From contig NZ_FOSG01000003.1 in NCBI RefSeq assembly GCF_900114215.1, forward strand, positions 248,001 to 312,000: a stretch of DNA of 64,000 nt, in the 5' to 3' direction. Both the position numbers and the translations under genes were made by a program. Positions 43,707 through 53,317 of the stretch are shown here, one piece after another (position 1 is the first letter of the stretch; every line of letters starts with the position of its first letter). The stretch is from Streptomyces mangrovi (lineage in GTDB: Bacteria; Actinomycetota; Actinomycetes; Streptomycetales; Streptomycetaceae). A model generated the notes under the pieces. It was not told the origin of the DNA and ran no database searches. It saw nothing but the letters and a program-made list of their open reading frames with translations.

Positions 43707-44492
43707 ATGTCTGTGTTCCGCGTTCTCGACCAGTTCCGCGTGTCCGGCACCGCCCGTATGACCGGCACCCACAGGTTCTCCGCCATCGGTGTCGCCGCGG
43801 CCACCGGCGCCGCCACCCTGGCGCTCGGCCTCGCCCCGGCGGGCGCCGAGCAGGCCGCCCCCTCGGCCGAGCCGAAGCCCGCCCCCGCACCGGTCTCGCT
43901 CCCGGTGGAGCCGGCCGCCCAGGCCGAGGACATCGCCGCCGGGCAGGGCGGCCTGCGGGCGCAGTTCTCCGGCTCCTACCAGCAGGCCCAGGCCGACGCC
44001 CGCGAGGCCGCCGCCGAGGAGGAGCGCAAGGCAGGGAAGGCCGAACGCGAGGCCGCCGCCGACCGCTCGCACGACCGCGGCGGCTGGGGCGACGGCGGCA
44101 ACTGGGGCGAGCGCGACAGGGGGTCCCTGGAGCGGGCATACGAGCGCGAGCGGCGCGAGGCCGCCTCGTACCCGGACAACCTCGACGGGTGGATCCGCCA
44201 GGCCCTGGCCATCATGGAGCGCGAGGGCATCCCCGGCACCTACGAGGGCATCCACCGCAACATCATGCGCGAGTCCAGCGGCGACCCGCGGGCCGTCAAC
44301 GACTGGGACGTCAACGCCCGCAACGGCATACCCTCCAAGGGGCTGCTCCAGGTGATCCAGCCCACCTTCGACGCCTACCACGTCGAGGGCACCAAGTACG
44401 ACCTGTACGACCCGGTGGCCAACATCGTCGCCGCGTGCAACTACGCCGCCGACCGGTACGGCTCCATGGACAACGTCGACTCGGCCTACTGA
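43707..44492 (+). CDS. Secreted lytic transglycosylase-like protein (SLT domain)
   Basis: 261 residues. An N-terminal signal segment (about 20-48, ending LAPAGAEQA), a Pro/Ala linker, a charged Ala/Glu/Arg coiled coil (about 85-150), and a C-terminal transglycosylase-like domain with IHRNIMRESSGDPRAVNDWD, SKGLLQVIQPTFDAYH and ANIVAACNYAADRYGSMD. The Glu of RESSG is the likely catalytic acid. It would cleave glycan strands outside the cell during growth or spore germination. ATG at 43707, after a long leader that may be a riboswitch. A hairpin follows. Confidence 0.9.
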   Translation: MSVFRVLDQFRVSGTARMTGTHRFSAIGVAAATGAATLALGLAPAGAEQAAPSAEPKPAPAPVSLPVEPAAQAEDIAAGQGGLRAQFSGSYQQAQADAREAAAEEERKAGKAEREAAADRSHDRGGWGDGGNWGERDRGSLERAYERERREAASYPDNLDGWIRQALAIMEREGIPGTYEGIHRNIMRESSGDPRAVNDWDVNARNGIPSKGLLQVIQPTFDAYHVEGTKYDLYDPVANIVAACNYAADRYGSMDNVDSAY

Positions 44493-44518
44493 CCGGCCCG
44501 AAGGCGACCCCCCCCACA

Positions 44519-44559
44519 CGGCCCGGCGGCCCGTTCACCACGAGCGGGCCGCCGGGCCG
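44519..44559 (+). terminator. Terminator after the transglycosylase gene
   Basis: CGGCCCGGCGGCCCG (44519-44533) and CGGGCCGCCGGGCCG (44545-44559) form a perfect 15-bp stem with an 11-nt loop, 27 nt past the stop and 30 nt before nfo. No T-run. Confidence 0.65.
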
Positions 44560-44589
44560 TGCGCCGCGGGGGCCTGGCACCCTCGACGT

Positions 44590-45540
44590 GTGAGCACCGC
44601 ACCTTCCCCGCACGACGCCCCACCCTCCCCCTCCCCTTCCTCCGCGGACGCGGGCGGGGCCGCCCCCGCCTCCCGCCGCGCCCGCAACCCCGTCGGCAGC
44701 CATGTCGCCGTCGCCGGCGGACTCGCCGCCAAGGGCCTGGCGTACGCCCGTGAGATCGGCGCCGAGGCCGTGCAGGTCTTCGTCGCCAACCCGCGCGGCT
44801 GGGCCACCCCGGCGGGCGACCCGAGACAGGACGAGGCCTTCCGCACGGCCTGCGCGGACGAGGGGATCCCCGCCTACGTCCACGCGCCCTACCTGATCAA
44901 CTTCGGCTCGCACACCGAGGCCACGGCCGAGCGGTCCGTGGCCTCCCTGCGCCACTCGCTGCGGCGCGCCCGGCACATCGGCGCCCTGGGCGTGGTCGTC
45001 CACACCGGCTCGGCCACCGGCGGACGGGACCGCGCCACGGCGCTGGCCCAGGTGCGCGAGCGGATGCTGCCGCTGCTGGAGGAACTGGACCCCGGCGAGG
45101 GGTCGCAGGACCCGTGGCTGCTGCTGGAGCCGACGGCCGGCCAGGGCGCCTCGCTGTGCGCGCGGGCCGCGGACCTGGGCCCCTACCTCGACGCCCTGGA
45201 GCGCCATCCCCGGCTCGGGATCTGCCTGGACACCTGCCACGCCTTCGCCGCCGGGCACGACATGGCGGCCGAGGGCGGCATGAAGGCGCTGCTGGACGAG
45301 GTGGTGGCGGTGGCCGGCGAGGGGCGGCTGCGGCTGGTCCACGCCAACGACTCCAAGGACGTCGCCGGCGCCCGCAAGGACCGCCACGCGAACATCGGCG
45401 CGGGCCACATCGGCGCCGGGCCGTTCCGCGAGCTGCTGCGCCATCCGGCGACCGGGGGCGTGCCCCTGGTCATCGAGACCCCGGGCGGCAGGGAGGGGCA
45501 CGCGGCGGACGTGGCCCGGCTGAAGGAGCTCAGGGGCTGA
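44590..45540 (+). CDS. nfo: Deoxyribonuclease IV (endonuclease IV)
   Basis: 316 residues, an AP-endonuclease TIM barrel with a trinuclear zinc site. The family blocks are present: NPVGSHVAVAGGLA, VHAPYLINFGS, VVVHTGSATGG, LLLEPTAGQG, ICLDTCHAFAAGHD, LVHANDSKDVAGARKDRHANIGAGHIG and VIETPGG. It incises DNA at abasic sites in base excision repair. The first 30 residues are a Ser/Pro/Ala-rich extension. The GTG at 44590 lies directly after the terminator of the previous gene. Confidence 0.95.
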   Translation: MSTAPSPHDAPPSPSPSSADAGGAAPASRRARNPVGSHVAVAGGLAAKGLAYAREIGAEAVQVFVANPRGWATPAGDPRQDEAFRTACADEGIPAYVHAPYLINFGSHTEATAERSVASLRHSLRRARHIGALGVVVHTGSATGGRDRATALAQVRERMLPLLEELDPGEGSQDPWLLLEPTAGQGASLCARAADLGPYLDALERHPRLGICLDTCHAFAAGHDMAAEGGMKALLDEVVAVAGEGRLRLVHANDSKDVAGARKDRHANIGAGHIGAGPFRELLRHPATGGVPLVIETPGGREGHAADVARLKELRG

Positions 45541-45639
45541 CGCGGCTCCCGGACGGCGGGAGGGGCCGCGCGAAGGAATGCGCGGGGGCTGCGCGAAGGG
45601 ACCGTGCGAAGGGGCCGCGCGGACGGGCCGCGGGCCCGG

Positions 45640-46263
45640 TCACAGCCCGGGGCCGTCGCCCGGCTCCTCCTGGTACGAGTAGCGCTGCTCGTGCCAGGGG
45701 TCGCCGATGTTGTGGTAGCCCCGCTCCTCCCAGAAGCCCCGGCGGTCGGCGGTCATGTACTCCACGCCCCGCACCCACTTGGGCCCCTTCCAGGCGTACA
45801 GATGGGGTACGACCAGCCGCACCGGGAAGCCGTGCTCGGCCGTGAGCGGCTCGCCGGCGCGGTGGGTGGCGAAGAGCGTGTGGTCGGCGGTGAAGTCCGC
45901 CAGCCGCAGGTTGGCGCTGTAGCCGTACTCGGCCCACACCATCACATGGGCGACCTCCGGCGCGGGCGGCACGAGTTCGAGGAGGGTGCGGGTGCGCACC
46001 CCGCCCCATTCGACGCCCAGCATGCTGAACCGGGTGACACAGTGCAGGTCGGCGACCACGGTCTCGTGGGGCAGCGCCGAGAACTCCTCGTGCTTCCAGC
46101 GGTGCGTGCCCCCGTCGGCGGTGGCCCCGAAGACGCGGAACTCCCAGCGCTCGGGCCGGAACCTGGGCACCGGGCCGTAGTGCGTCACCGGCCAGCCGCG
46201 CTGGAGCCGCTGCCCCGGCGGAAGATCCAGTAGCTCCCCTTCGCGGCTTTCCGGCTGAACCAT
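45640..46263 (-). CDS. Sulfite oxidase-like molybdopterin-dependent oxidoreductase
   Basis: 207 residues of the SUOX/MsrP (YedY) fold. The molybdenum-ligand Cys is C75 in VVADLHCVTRFSML, followed by VEWGGVRTRTLLEL, VWAEYGYSANLRLADF and LVVPHLYAWKGPKWVRGVEYM. There is no signal peptide, so it is probably cytoplasmic; the substrate is unknown. No molybdopterin or haem partner gene lies nearby. I chose the ATG at 46263 with GGAGA close upstream; a GTG at 46284 is an alternative. It converges with nfo; short GCGCGAAGG repeats fill the gap between them. Confidence 0.88.
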   Translation of the reverse strand: MVQPESREGELLDLPPGQRLQRGWPVTHYGPVPRFRPERWEFRVFGATADGGTHRWKHEEFSALPHETVVADLHCVTRFSMLGVEWGGVRTRTLLELVPPAPEVAHVMVWAEYGYSANLRLADFTADHTLFATHRAGEPLTAEHGFPVRLVVPHLYAWKGPKWVRGVEYMTADRRGFWEERGYHNIGDPWHEQRYSYQEEPGDGPGL

Positions 46264-46341
46264 GTCTCCATGGTGACAGACCACGGCCGTGCCCGTGACC
46301 GCGCCCCGGTCCGCACGGGAGAGCGGGCCGGGCACGCGAAA

Positions 46342-46386
46342 GGCGCCGTGGGGCGCGGATCGCTGTGATCCGCGCCCCACGGCGCC
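46342..46386 (-). terminator. Perfect hairpin after the DAHP synthase gene
   Basis: GGCGCCGTGGGGCGCGGATC (46342-46361) pairs exactly with 46367-46386 (20 bp) around a 5-nt loop, 63 bp past the DAHP synthase stop and before the oxidoreductase start. Probably the terminator of the aroH transcript; no T-run. Confidence 0.75.
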
Positions 46387-46448
46387 GCTGTGTGCCGGTG
46401 CTCATCGGCGCGTGCCGGTACCCGCCGGTGCGCCGGAGTGCCCGCCGT

Positions 46449-47807
<1,359 letters not shown>

Positions 47808-47897
47808 TTACGGGGTGGGGCCGGCCGCTCCGCGCGCCTGACCGATGGGTGAGACGGAACCTGCGGGGACGATCGGGGCGGGGGTAGGGTGCGGGGC

Positions 47898-47984
47898 ATG
47901 CACACGCAGACGACGGTTTCGGCCGTGACGGCCGCAGCCTGGTGGTGGCCCGCCTCTTCGGCGGCCCGCCGGCGCGTGCACTGA
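47898..47984 (+). CDS. trpL: Trp leader peptide with three consecutive Trp codons
   Basis: A 28-codon frame starting ATG CAC ACG and ending GTG CAC TGA, with TGG TGG TGG at 47940-47948 (residues 15-17). Three Trp codons in a row next to a Trp biosynthesis gene mark an attenuation leader peptide: shortage of charged tRNA-Trp stalls the ribosome there. A TAGGGT hexamer (47885-47890) 7 nt before the ATG and the lack of a ribosome site suggest that the peptide is translated from a leaderless 5' end. Confidence 0.92.
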   Translation: MHTQTTVSAVTAAAWWWPASSAARRRVH

Positions 47985-48021
47985 ATCCGTACGACGCGAA
48001 GGCCGCCCGAGGGGCGGCCTT
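47950..48021 (+). promoter_or_regulatory. Trp attenuator: protector, antiterminator and terminator stems
   Basis: Three competing pairings are visible. CCGCC (47950-47954) with GGCGG (47960-47964) is the 1:2 hairpin. GGCGGCC (47960-47966) with GGCCGCC (48001-48007) is the antiterminator. AAGGCCGCCC (47999-48008) with GGGCGGCCTT (48012-48021), loop GAG, is the terminator. Stalling at the Trp codons just upstream would block 1:2 and favour the antiterminator. The T-run after the terminator is weak, as is usual in this DNA. Confidence 0.85.
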
Positions 48022-48087
48022 CCGCGTTCGCGCCGGCAGTCGGCGCGCGGGCCGTTCCCTCTCCCGACAGGAAGGAACGGACCCGCT

Positions 48088-50061
48088 GTGAGAGACCGCA
48101 CCGGCACCCCCGAGACCCCCGGCACCGTCACCGCGAGCGCCCTGGTGGAGCGCCTGCTGGCCGACGACTGCCCGCCCTTCGCCCTGCTGCTGCGCCGCAC
48201 CCCCGGCCGGGACGGGCGCACCGTAGAGGTGCTGATCGGGCCGGTCGGCGAGGTGGAGCGGCTGGCCGACATCCCCGCCGACGGGCCGGCCGCCCTCGCC
48301 CTGGTGCCGTTCCGGCAGATCCGCGAACGCGGCTTCGAGGCGACCGACGACGGCACTCCGCTGTCGGTGCTCGTCCCCGACGAGATCCACGAGGTGCCCC
48401 TGGACGCGCTGGCGGCCGCGCTGCCCGGCTACGCGGTCCGCGTCACCGGCGGGGGCTTCGATGTGGGCGACGGCGCGTACGAGGAGATCGTGCGCCGGGT
48501 GGTCGAGGACGAGATCGGCTCCGGCGAGGGCGCCAACTTCGTCGTCCGCCGCACCTACCGGGGCGTGGTCGAGGGCTACGGCAGGGCCGACGCGCTGGCG
48601 CTGTTCCGGCGGCTGCTGGCCGGGGAGCGCGGCGCGTACTGGACGTACGCCGTGCACACCGGCGAGCGCACCCTGGTGGGGGCCAGCCCCGAGGTCCACG
48701 TCCGGATGAGCGGCGGGACGGTGGTGATGAACCCGATCAGCGGCACCTACCGCTATCCGGCCGGCGGCCCGTCCGCGGAGGGTCTGCTGGAGTTCCTCGG
48801 CGACCGCAAGGAGACCGAGGAGCTGTCGATGGTGGTCGACGAGGAGCTGAAGATGATGTGCGCCGTCGGCGACATGGGCGGTGTGGTGGTCGGGCCGCGG
48901 CTGCGGGAGATGGCCCATCTGGCGCACACCGAGTACGAGCTGCGCGGCCGCAGCACCTGGGACGTCCGCGAGGTGCTGCGCGAGACGATGTTCGCCGCGA
49001 CCGTCACCGGCAGCCCGGTGGAGAACGCGTGCCGGGTGATCCGGCGCCACGAGGAGGGCGGGCGCGGCTACTACGCGGGGGCGCTGGCGCTGATCGGCCG
49101 GGACGGCGGCGGCGCGCAGACGCTGGACTCCCCCATCCTCATCCGCACCGCCGACATCGACGCGGCCACCGGCGAGGTGCGGGTTCCGGTGGGCGCCACG
49201 CTGGTGCGCGCCTCGAACCCGGCGGGCGAGGTCGCCGAGACCCATGCCAAGGCCGCCGGGGTGCTGGCCGCGCTGGGGGTGCGGACCGGACCGACCCGTC
49301 CGGCGGGACTGGCCGGGACCGCGGGAACGGCCGGGACCGCGGGAACGGCCGGCCGGCCCCGCCTGGCGGACGACCCGCGGGTGCGGGCCGCGCTCGACGC
49401 GCGGCGCGCGGACCTGGCCCCGTTCTGGCTGCGGATGCGCACGTCCGCCCCCGGCGCCGGGTACGGCGCGGTGCGCGGCCGGGCGCTGGTGGTGGACGGC
49501 GAGGACTCCTTCACCGCGATGCTGGCCCATCTGCTGCGCTCCACCGGCCTGGAGGTGACGGTGCGGCGGTACGACGAGCCGGGCCTGCGCGAGGCGGTGC
49601 TCGCCCACCCGGGCCCGGTGGTGCTCGGCCCCGGCCCCGGCGATCCGCGCGACGCCGCCGACCCGAAGATGCGGATGCTGCGCCCGCTCGCCGCCGAACT
49701 GCTGCACGGCCACCGCCACGGGCTGCTGGGGGTCTGCCTGGGACACGAGCTGATCGCCGCCGGGCTGGGGCTGGAACTGCTCCGCAAGGACGAGCCGTAC
49801 CAGGGCGCGCAGGAGCGGATCGACCTGTTCGGAACGGAGCGGACCGTCGGCTTCTACAACTCCTACACCGCCCGCTGCGGCGCGGAGCGGGAGCGGGAGC
49901 TGGCCGCGGACGGAGTGGAGCTCAGCCGCGATCCGGCCCGCGGGGACGTCCACGCGCTGCGCGGGCCGCACTTCGCCGGAGTGCAGTTCCACCCCGAGTC
50001 GGTGCTGACGCTGGAGGGGGTGCGGATCACGGCCGATCTGCTGGCCGCCGTCCTGGTCTGA
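48088..50061 (+). CDS. trpE: Fused anthranilate synthase (TrpE plus TrpG domains)
   Basis: 657 residues. The N-terminal two-thirds are the chorismate-utilising subunit (MNPISGTYRYPAGG, KETEELSMVVDEELKMMC, FAATVTGSPVENACRVI). After a Gly/Thr/Ala-rich linker with GTAGTAGTAG-like repeats (about 405-425) comes a class I glutamine amidotransferase with C550 (LGVCLGHEL), H635 and E637 (FHPES). It makes anthranilate from chorismate and glutamine. Fused enzymes of this type also occur as PhzE in phenazine clusters, but the Trp leader argues for tryptophan. GTG at 48088 with AAGGAACGG upstream. Confidence 0.93.
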   Translation: MRDRTGTPETPGTVTASALVERLLADDCPPFALLLRRTPGRDGRTVEVLIGPVGEVERLADIPADGPAALALVPFRQIRERGFEATDDGTPLSVLVPDEIHEVPLDALAAALPGYAVRVTGGGFDVGDGAYEEIVRRVVEDEIGSGEGANFVVRRTYRGVVEGYGRADALALFRRLLAGERGAYWTYAVHTGERTLVGASPEVHVRMSGGTVVMNPISGTYRYPAGGPSAEGLLEFLGDRKETEELSMVVDEELKMMCAVGDMGGVVVGPRLREMAHLAHTEYELRGRSTWDVREVLRETMFAATVTGSPVENACRVIRRHEEGGRGYYAGALALIGRDGGGAQTLDSPILIRTADIDAATGEVRVPVGATLVRASNPAGEVAETHAKAAGVLAALGVRTGPTRPAGLAGTAGTAGTAGTAGRPRLADDPRVRAALDARRADLAPFWLRMRTSAPGAGYGAVRGRALVVDGEDSFTAMLAHLLRSTGLEVTVRRYDEPGLREAVLAHPGPVVLGPGPGDPRDAADPKMRMLRPLAAELLHGHRHGLLGVCLGHELIAAGLGLELLRKDEPYQGAQERIDLFGTERTVGFYNSYTARCGAERERELAADGVELSRDPARGDVHALRGPHFAGVQFHPESVLTLEGVRITADLLAAVLV

Positions 50062-50069
50062 GGGATCCG

Positions 50070-50108
50070 CGGCCCGGCCCGGCGCGGTGCGTCCGCCGGG
50101 CCGGGCCG
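50070..50108. terminator. Hairpin between convergent trpE and pfkA
   Basis: A 15-bp stem (50070-50084 with 50094-50108) and a 9-nt loop lie 8 nt past the trpE stop and 8 nt past the pfkA stop on the other strand. Probably shared by both transcripts. Confidence 0.65.
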
Positions 50109-50116
50109 TCCAGGGG

Positions 50117-51154
50117 TCAGCCGAAGAAGACGCCGACCTCCTCGTACAGCGACGGGTCGACCGTCTTCAGCGTGGAGGTCGCCTCCGCCAGCCGTACGCG
50201 GGTGATCCGGGTGCCCTGCAGCGCCGTCATCGAGCCCCAGTCGCCCTGGTGCACCGCGTCGATCGCGTGCAGGCCGAAGCGGGTGGCCAGCCAGCGGTCG
50301 AACGGGCTGGGAGCGCCGCCGCGCTGGATGTGGCCGAGCACGGTGGTGCGGGACTCCTTTCCGGTGCGCCGCTCGATCTCCCTGCCCAGCCACTCGCCCA
50401 CCCCGGAGAGCCGGGCGCGGGGATCCGCGCTCGGCAGCGGCGTGGTGCCGCGGTGCAGGGTGATCTCGCCCGACTCGGGCAGGGCGCTGTCGGCGATGAC
50501 GACGATCGGGGCGTAGGTGGCCCGGAAGCGGGACTCGACCCACTCGCACACCTGCTCCACGTTGAAGGGCTGCTCGGGGATGAGGATGCAGTTGGCCCCG
50601 CCCGCCAGGCCCGAGTGGAGGGCGATCCATCCGGCGCTGCGCCCCATCACCTCCACCACCAGCACCCGTTTGTGGGACTCGGCGGTGGTGTGCAGCCGGT
50701 CGATGGCCTGGGTGGCGACGCCGACGGCGGTGTCGAAGCCGACGGTGTAGTCGGTGAGGGGGATGTCGTTGTCGATGGTCTTGGGCACGCCCACCAGGGG
50801 GACGCCGTGGTCCTCGGCGAGTCGGGCCGCGGCGCCGAGCGTGGCGGTCCCGCCGATCACGATCAGGGCGTCCAGCCGGTGCCGGGCGAGGGTGCCCAGC
50901 ACCCTGTCGGCCCCGTCCTCCTGTGCCAGGGGGTTGGTGCGCGAGGAGCCGAGGATGGTGCCGCCGCGCGGCAGGGTGCCGCGCACGGCCCGGATGTCGA
51001 GCGGCACGGTCTCGTCCCGCAGCACACCGCGCCAGCCGTCGCGGAACCCGGTGAACTCGTCGCCGTACTCCTGCACCCCCTTGCGGACGATCGCGCGCAG
51101 CACCGCGTTGAGTCCGGGGCAGTCGCTGCCGCCGGTCAGCACTCCGACCCGCAT
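50117..51154 (-). CDS. pfkA: Phosphofructokinase-family protein with altered nucleotide-site residues
   Basis: 345 residues, a full-length group III PFK fold: catalytic loop PKTIDND (124-130), MGRSAG (170-175), ETxGR-like LGHIQRGGAPSPFDR and the C-terminal LKTVDPSLYEEVGVFFG typical of Streptomyces PfkA. Three usually invariant positions differ: the N-terminal GGGD is GGSD (S10), the GGD/EG-T nucleotide motif is GGTAT (T103, A104), and the Glu of the substrate loop AEG is ADS (D222). So it may be a weak or altered kinase. ATG at 51154. It converges with trpE and lies downstream of macRS. Confidence 0.88.
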   Translation of the reverse strand: MRVGVLTGGSDCPGLNAVLRAIVRKGVQEYGDEFTGFRDGWRGVLRDETVPLDIRAVRGTLPRGGTILGSSRTNPLAQEDGADRVLGTLARHRLDALIVIGGTATLGAAARLAEDHGVPLVGVPKTIDNDIPLTDYTVGFDTAVGVATQAIDRLHTTAESHKRVLVVEVMGRSAGWIALHSGLAGGANCILIPEQPFNVEQVCEWVESRFRATYAPIVVIADSALPESGEITLHRGTTPLPSADPRARLSGVGEWLGREIERRTGKESRTTVLGHIQRGGAPSPFDRWLATRFGLHAIDAVHQGDWGSMTALQGTRITRVRLAEATSTLKTVDPSLYEEVGVFFG

Positions 51155-51334
51155 GAGTCTCCCTTCTCCGCCCGGTTTCCCGGTTTCCGGCCTCCTGCGG
51201 CGGGTTCCCCGATCCGGCGGAACCACCGGCCGGCCGCTCCGGCCACGCTAGCGGTGGTACGGGCGGCGGGAGCGGCGGAACGCCGGAACGGACGGCGGGC
51301 GGTGGCCCGGCGGCGGACGGCGAGTGCGGCGGGC

Positions 51335-52048
51335 TCAGGCGTCGTCCAGGCCGCGCTCGATCGCGTAGCGCACCAGCTCCACCCGGTTGTGGAGCTGGAG
51401 CTTGCCCAGGGTGTTCTGCACATGGTTCTGCACGGTGCGGTGCGAGATGACCAGCCGCTCGGCGATCTGCTTGTACGACAGCCCCTTGGCGACCAGCCGC
51501 AGCACCTCGGTCTCCCGCTCGGTCAGCCGGGGCGCGCCGGGCTCGTCGCGCCCGCGCGGCGCGGGGTCGCCGGCCAGCCGCCGGTACTCGCCGAGCACCA
51601 GCCCGGCCAGCCCCGGCGTGAACACCGGATCCCCCTCCGCCGTGCGGCGTACGGCCTCCAGCAGCTCCCGCGTGCTCGCCGACTTCACCAGATAGCCCGT
51701 CGCACCGGACTTCACCGCCTCCAGCACGTCCGCGTGCTCGCCGCTGGCGGAGAGCACCAGGACCCGGGGTCCGGCGGGCTCGCCCCCGGGCCCGGAGCCG
51801 ACGAGCTGTCGGCACACCTCGACGCCCGGCAGTCCGGGCAGGTTGAGGTCGAGGACGAGGACGTCCGGCCCGACGGCCCGCGCCCGGCGCACCGCCTGGG
51901 GGCCGTCCCCGGCCGTGGCCACCACGTCGAAGCCCGCCTCGGCCAGGTCGCGGGCGACCGCGTCCCGCCACATCGGGTGGTCGTCGACGACCATCACCCG
52001 TACGGCCCCCTCGCCGCGTCCGCCGCTGCCATCGGTCGTACTCGTCAT
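51335..52048 (-). CDS. macR: LuxR-family response regulator (MacR-like)
   Basis: 237 residues. Receiver domain with D22/D23, phospho-acceptor D67 (LVLDLNLPG) and K122, then a LuxR-type helix-turn-helix (LTERETEVLRLVAKGLSYKQIAERL, SHRTVQNHVQNTLGKL). Its ATG overlaps the kinase stop by 4 bp, so both are made together. Gene order and sequence fit MacRS of S. coelicolor, which affects morphology and actinorhodin production by controlling membrane-protein genes. The assignment to MacR is by resemblance. Confidence 0.9.
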   Translation of the reverse strand: MTSTTDGSGGRGEGAVRVMVVDDHPMWRDAVARDLAEAGFDVVATAGDGPQAVRRARAVGPDVLVLDLNLPGLPGVEVCRQLVGSGPGGEPAGPRVLVLSASGEHADVLEAVKSGATGYLVKSASTRELLEAVRRTAEGDPVFTPGLAGLVLGEYRRLAGDPAPRGRDEPGAPRLTERETEVLRLVAKGLSYKQIAERLVISHRTVQNHVQNTLGKLQLHNRVELVRYAIERGLDDA

Positions 52049-53292
52049 CGCTTGGGCACCCTCAGCTCGACTTCCGTCCCCTGTCCCGGCACCGACAGCA
52101 GCTCCGCGCTGCCGCCCAGGTCCCGCAGCCGGCCGCGGATGGACAGCGCCACGCCCATGCGGCCCTCGGCCTCCGCGTCCTCCAGCCGTCCGGGCGGGAT
52201 GCCGGGTCCGTCGTCCCGTACGGTCACCACCACGGCGTCCGGCTCGTCCTCCAGCAGGATCCACGCCTGCGCCTCCTCGCCCGACGGCCCCTGTGCGTGT
52301 GTGCGCACATTGTCCAGGGCGGCGCCGACCGCCGCGGCCAGTTCCCGGGCGGCCGCCGCGGGCAGCCGCACCGGCGCACCGGGCTCGGCGAAGGAGACCC
52401 TGCTCCCGGCGTACGCGGACAGCAGCGCGCGCACATCGCACTCCCCGCCGTCCTCCCCGTCCCCTGCGCCCCTGCCCTGCGGCGGCACGGCGGCCGCGGG
52501 GACCGGGGAGCCCGGAGCAGCCGGGGAGCCCGGAGCGGGGCCCCCCGCGGCGCGGGACGCGGAGGCCTCGGGCACCACACCACTGGACACCAGCGTGCGC
52601 AGCGCCGCCTCCTGCTCCCCCGCCAGCCGTCCCAGTTCGGCCGCCTCCCCGCCGATGGCGGTGCCGCGGCGCTGCACCATGGCCAGCACCTGGAGCACGC
52701 TGTCGTGGATGTCCCGGGCCAGACGCTCCCGCTCGCGGGTGGCCGCCTCGATCCGGAGCGCACGCGCCAGGGTGCGCTCACTGGCGCGGGCCACCTCGAC
52801 GACGTAGCCGATGGCGACGCTCGCGATACACACCAGCAGCACGTTGTGCACGGTGTCCTGCGCGAAGCCGCCCGCGGCGGCCACATTGGCGGCGCCGACC
52901 AGCAGCGAGGCCGCCGCGGCCCAGCGCCAGCCCTTCTTGATCGCGAAGCCGAGCACCGCGCCGGCCGTCCATATCGACGGCAGGGTGGGGCCGCCGGCGT
53001 CGATGCGCGCCTGGGTGTCCACCACCGGTGTCAGCAGGATGCCGGCGAGCGCGACGGCCAGCTCCACCGCCAGGAAGGGCGGTGTGCAGCGCTCGGCCGA
53101 GGAGACCCGGCGGACGGTCGCCAGCGTCCACACCGCCAGGACGGCGAGGTAGGCGCCCGCACCCAGCGGATGGACGTACTCGCCGTACGCGTGGGCGTAC
53201 AGCGCCAGCGCGTACCCCATGGTGAGCACCCGATAGGCCGTCAGCGCCCTCCACAGCGGCTGCTCGACGGACATCCCCGCGGCCATCGCCAC
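52045..53292 (-). CDS. macS: Sensor histidine kinase (MacS-like)
   Basis: 415 residues. About five membrane helices within the first 168 residues form an integral sensor; then a HisKA_3 dimerisation helix with H196 (RLARDIHDSVLQVLAMVQRRG), a Gly/Pro/Ala-rich insert (about 245-280) and an ATPase domain with AALDNVRTHA (N-box), VRDDGPGI and GVALSIRGRLRDLGGSAELLS. There is no large extracellular loop, so it may sense the membrane itself. Start ATG at 53292; an internal ATG (SVEQPLWRALTAYRVL) also fits. First gene of the macS-macR pair. Confidence 0.9.
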   Translation of the reverse strand: MAMAAGMSVEQPLWRALTAYRVLTMGYALALYAHAYGEYVHPLGAGAYLAVLAVWTLATVRRVSSAERCTPPFLAVELAVALAGILLTPVVDTQARIDAGGPTLPSIWTAGAVLGFAIKKGWRWAAAASLLVGAANVAAAGGFAQDTVHNVLLVCIASVAIGYVVEVARASERTLARALRIEAATRERERLARDIHDSVLQVLAMVQRRGTAIGGEAAELGRLAGEQEAALRTLVSSGVVPEASASRAAGGPAPGSPAAPGSPVPAAAVPPQGRGAGDGEDGGECDVRALLSAYAGSRVSFAEPGAPVRLPAAAARELAAAVGAALDNVRTHAQGPSGEEAQAWILLEDEPDAVVVTVRDDGPGIPPGRLEDAEAEGRMGVALSIRGRLRDLGGSAELLSVPGQGTEVELRVPKR

Positions 53293-53317
53293 GCCCCCGT
53301 ACCTCCCCCGGCGGCTC

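Noticed and set aside
48088-50061. PhzE-type phenazine enzyme
   Set aside because: The fused layout fits, but no phenazine genes lie near and a Trp leader peptide directly precedes it.
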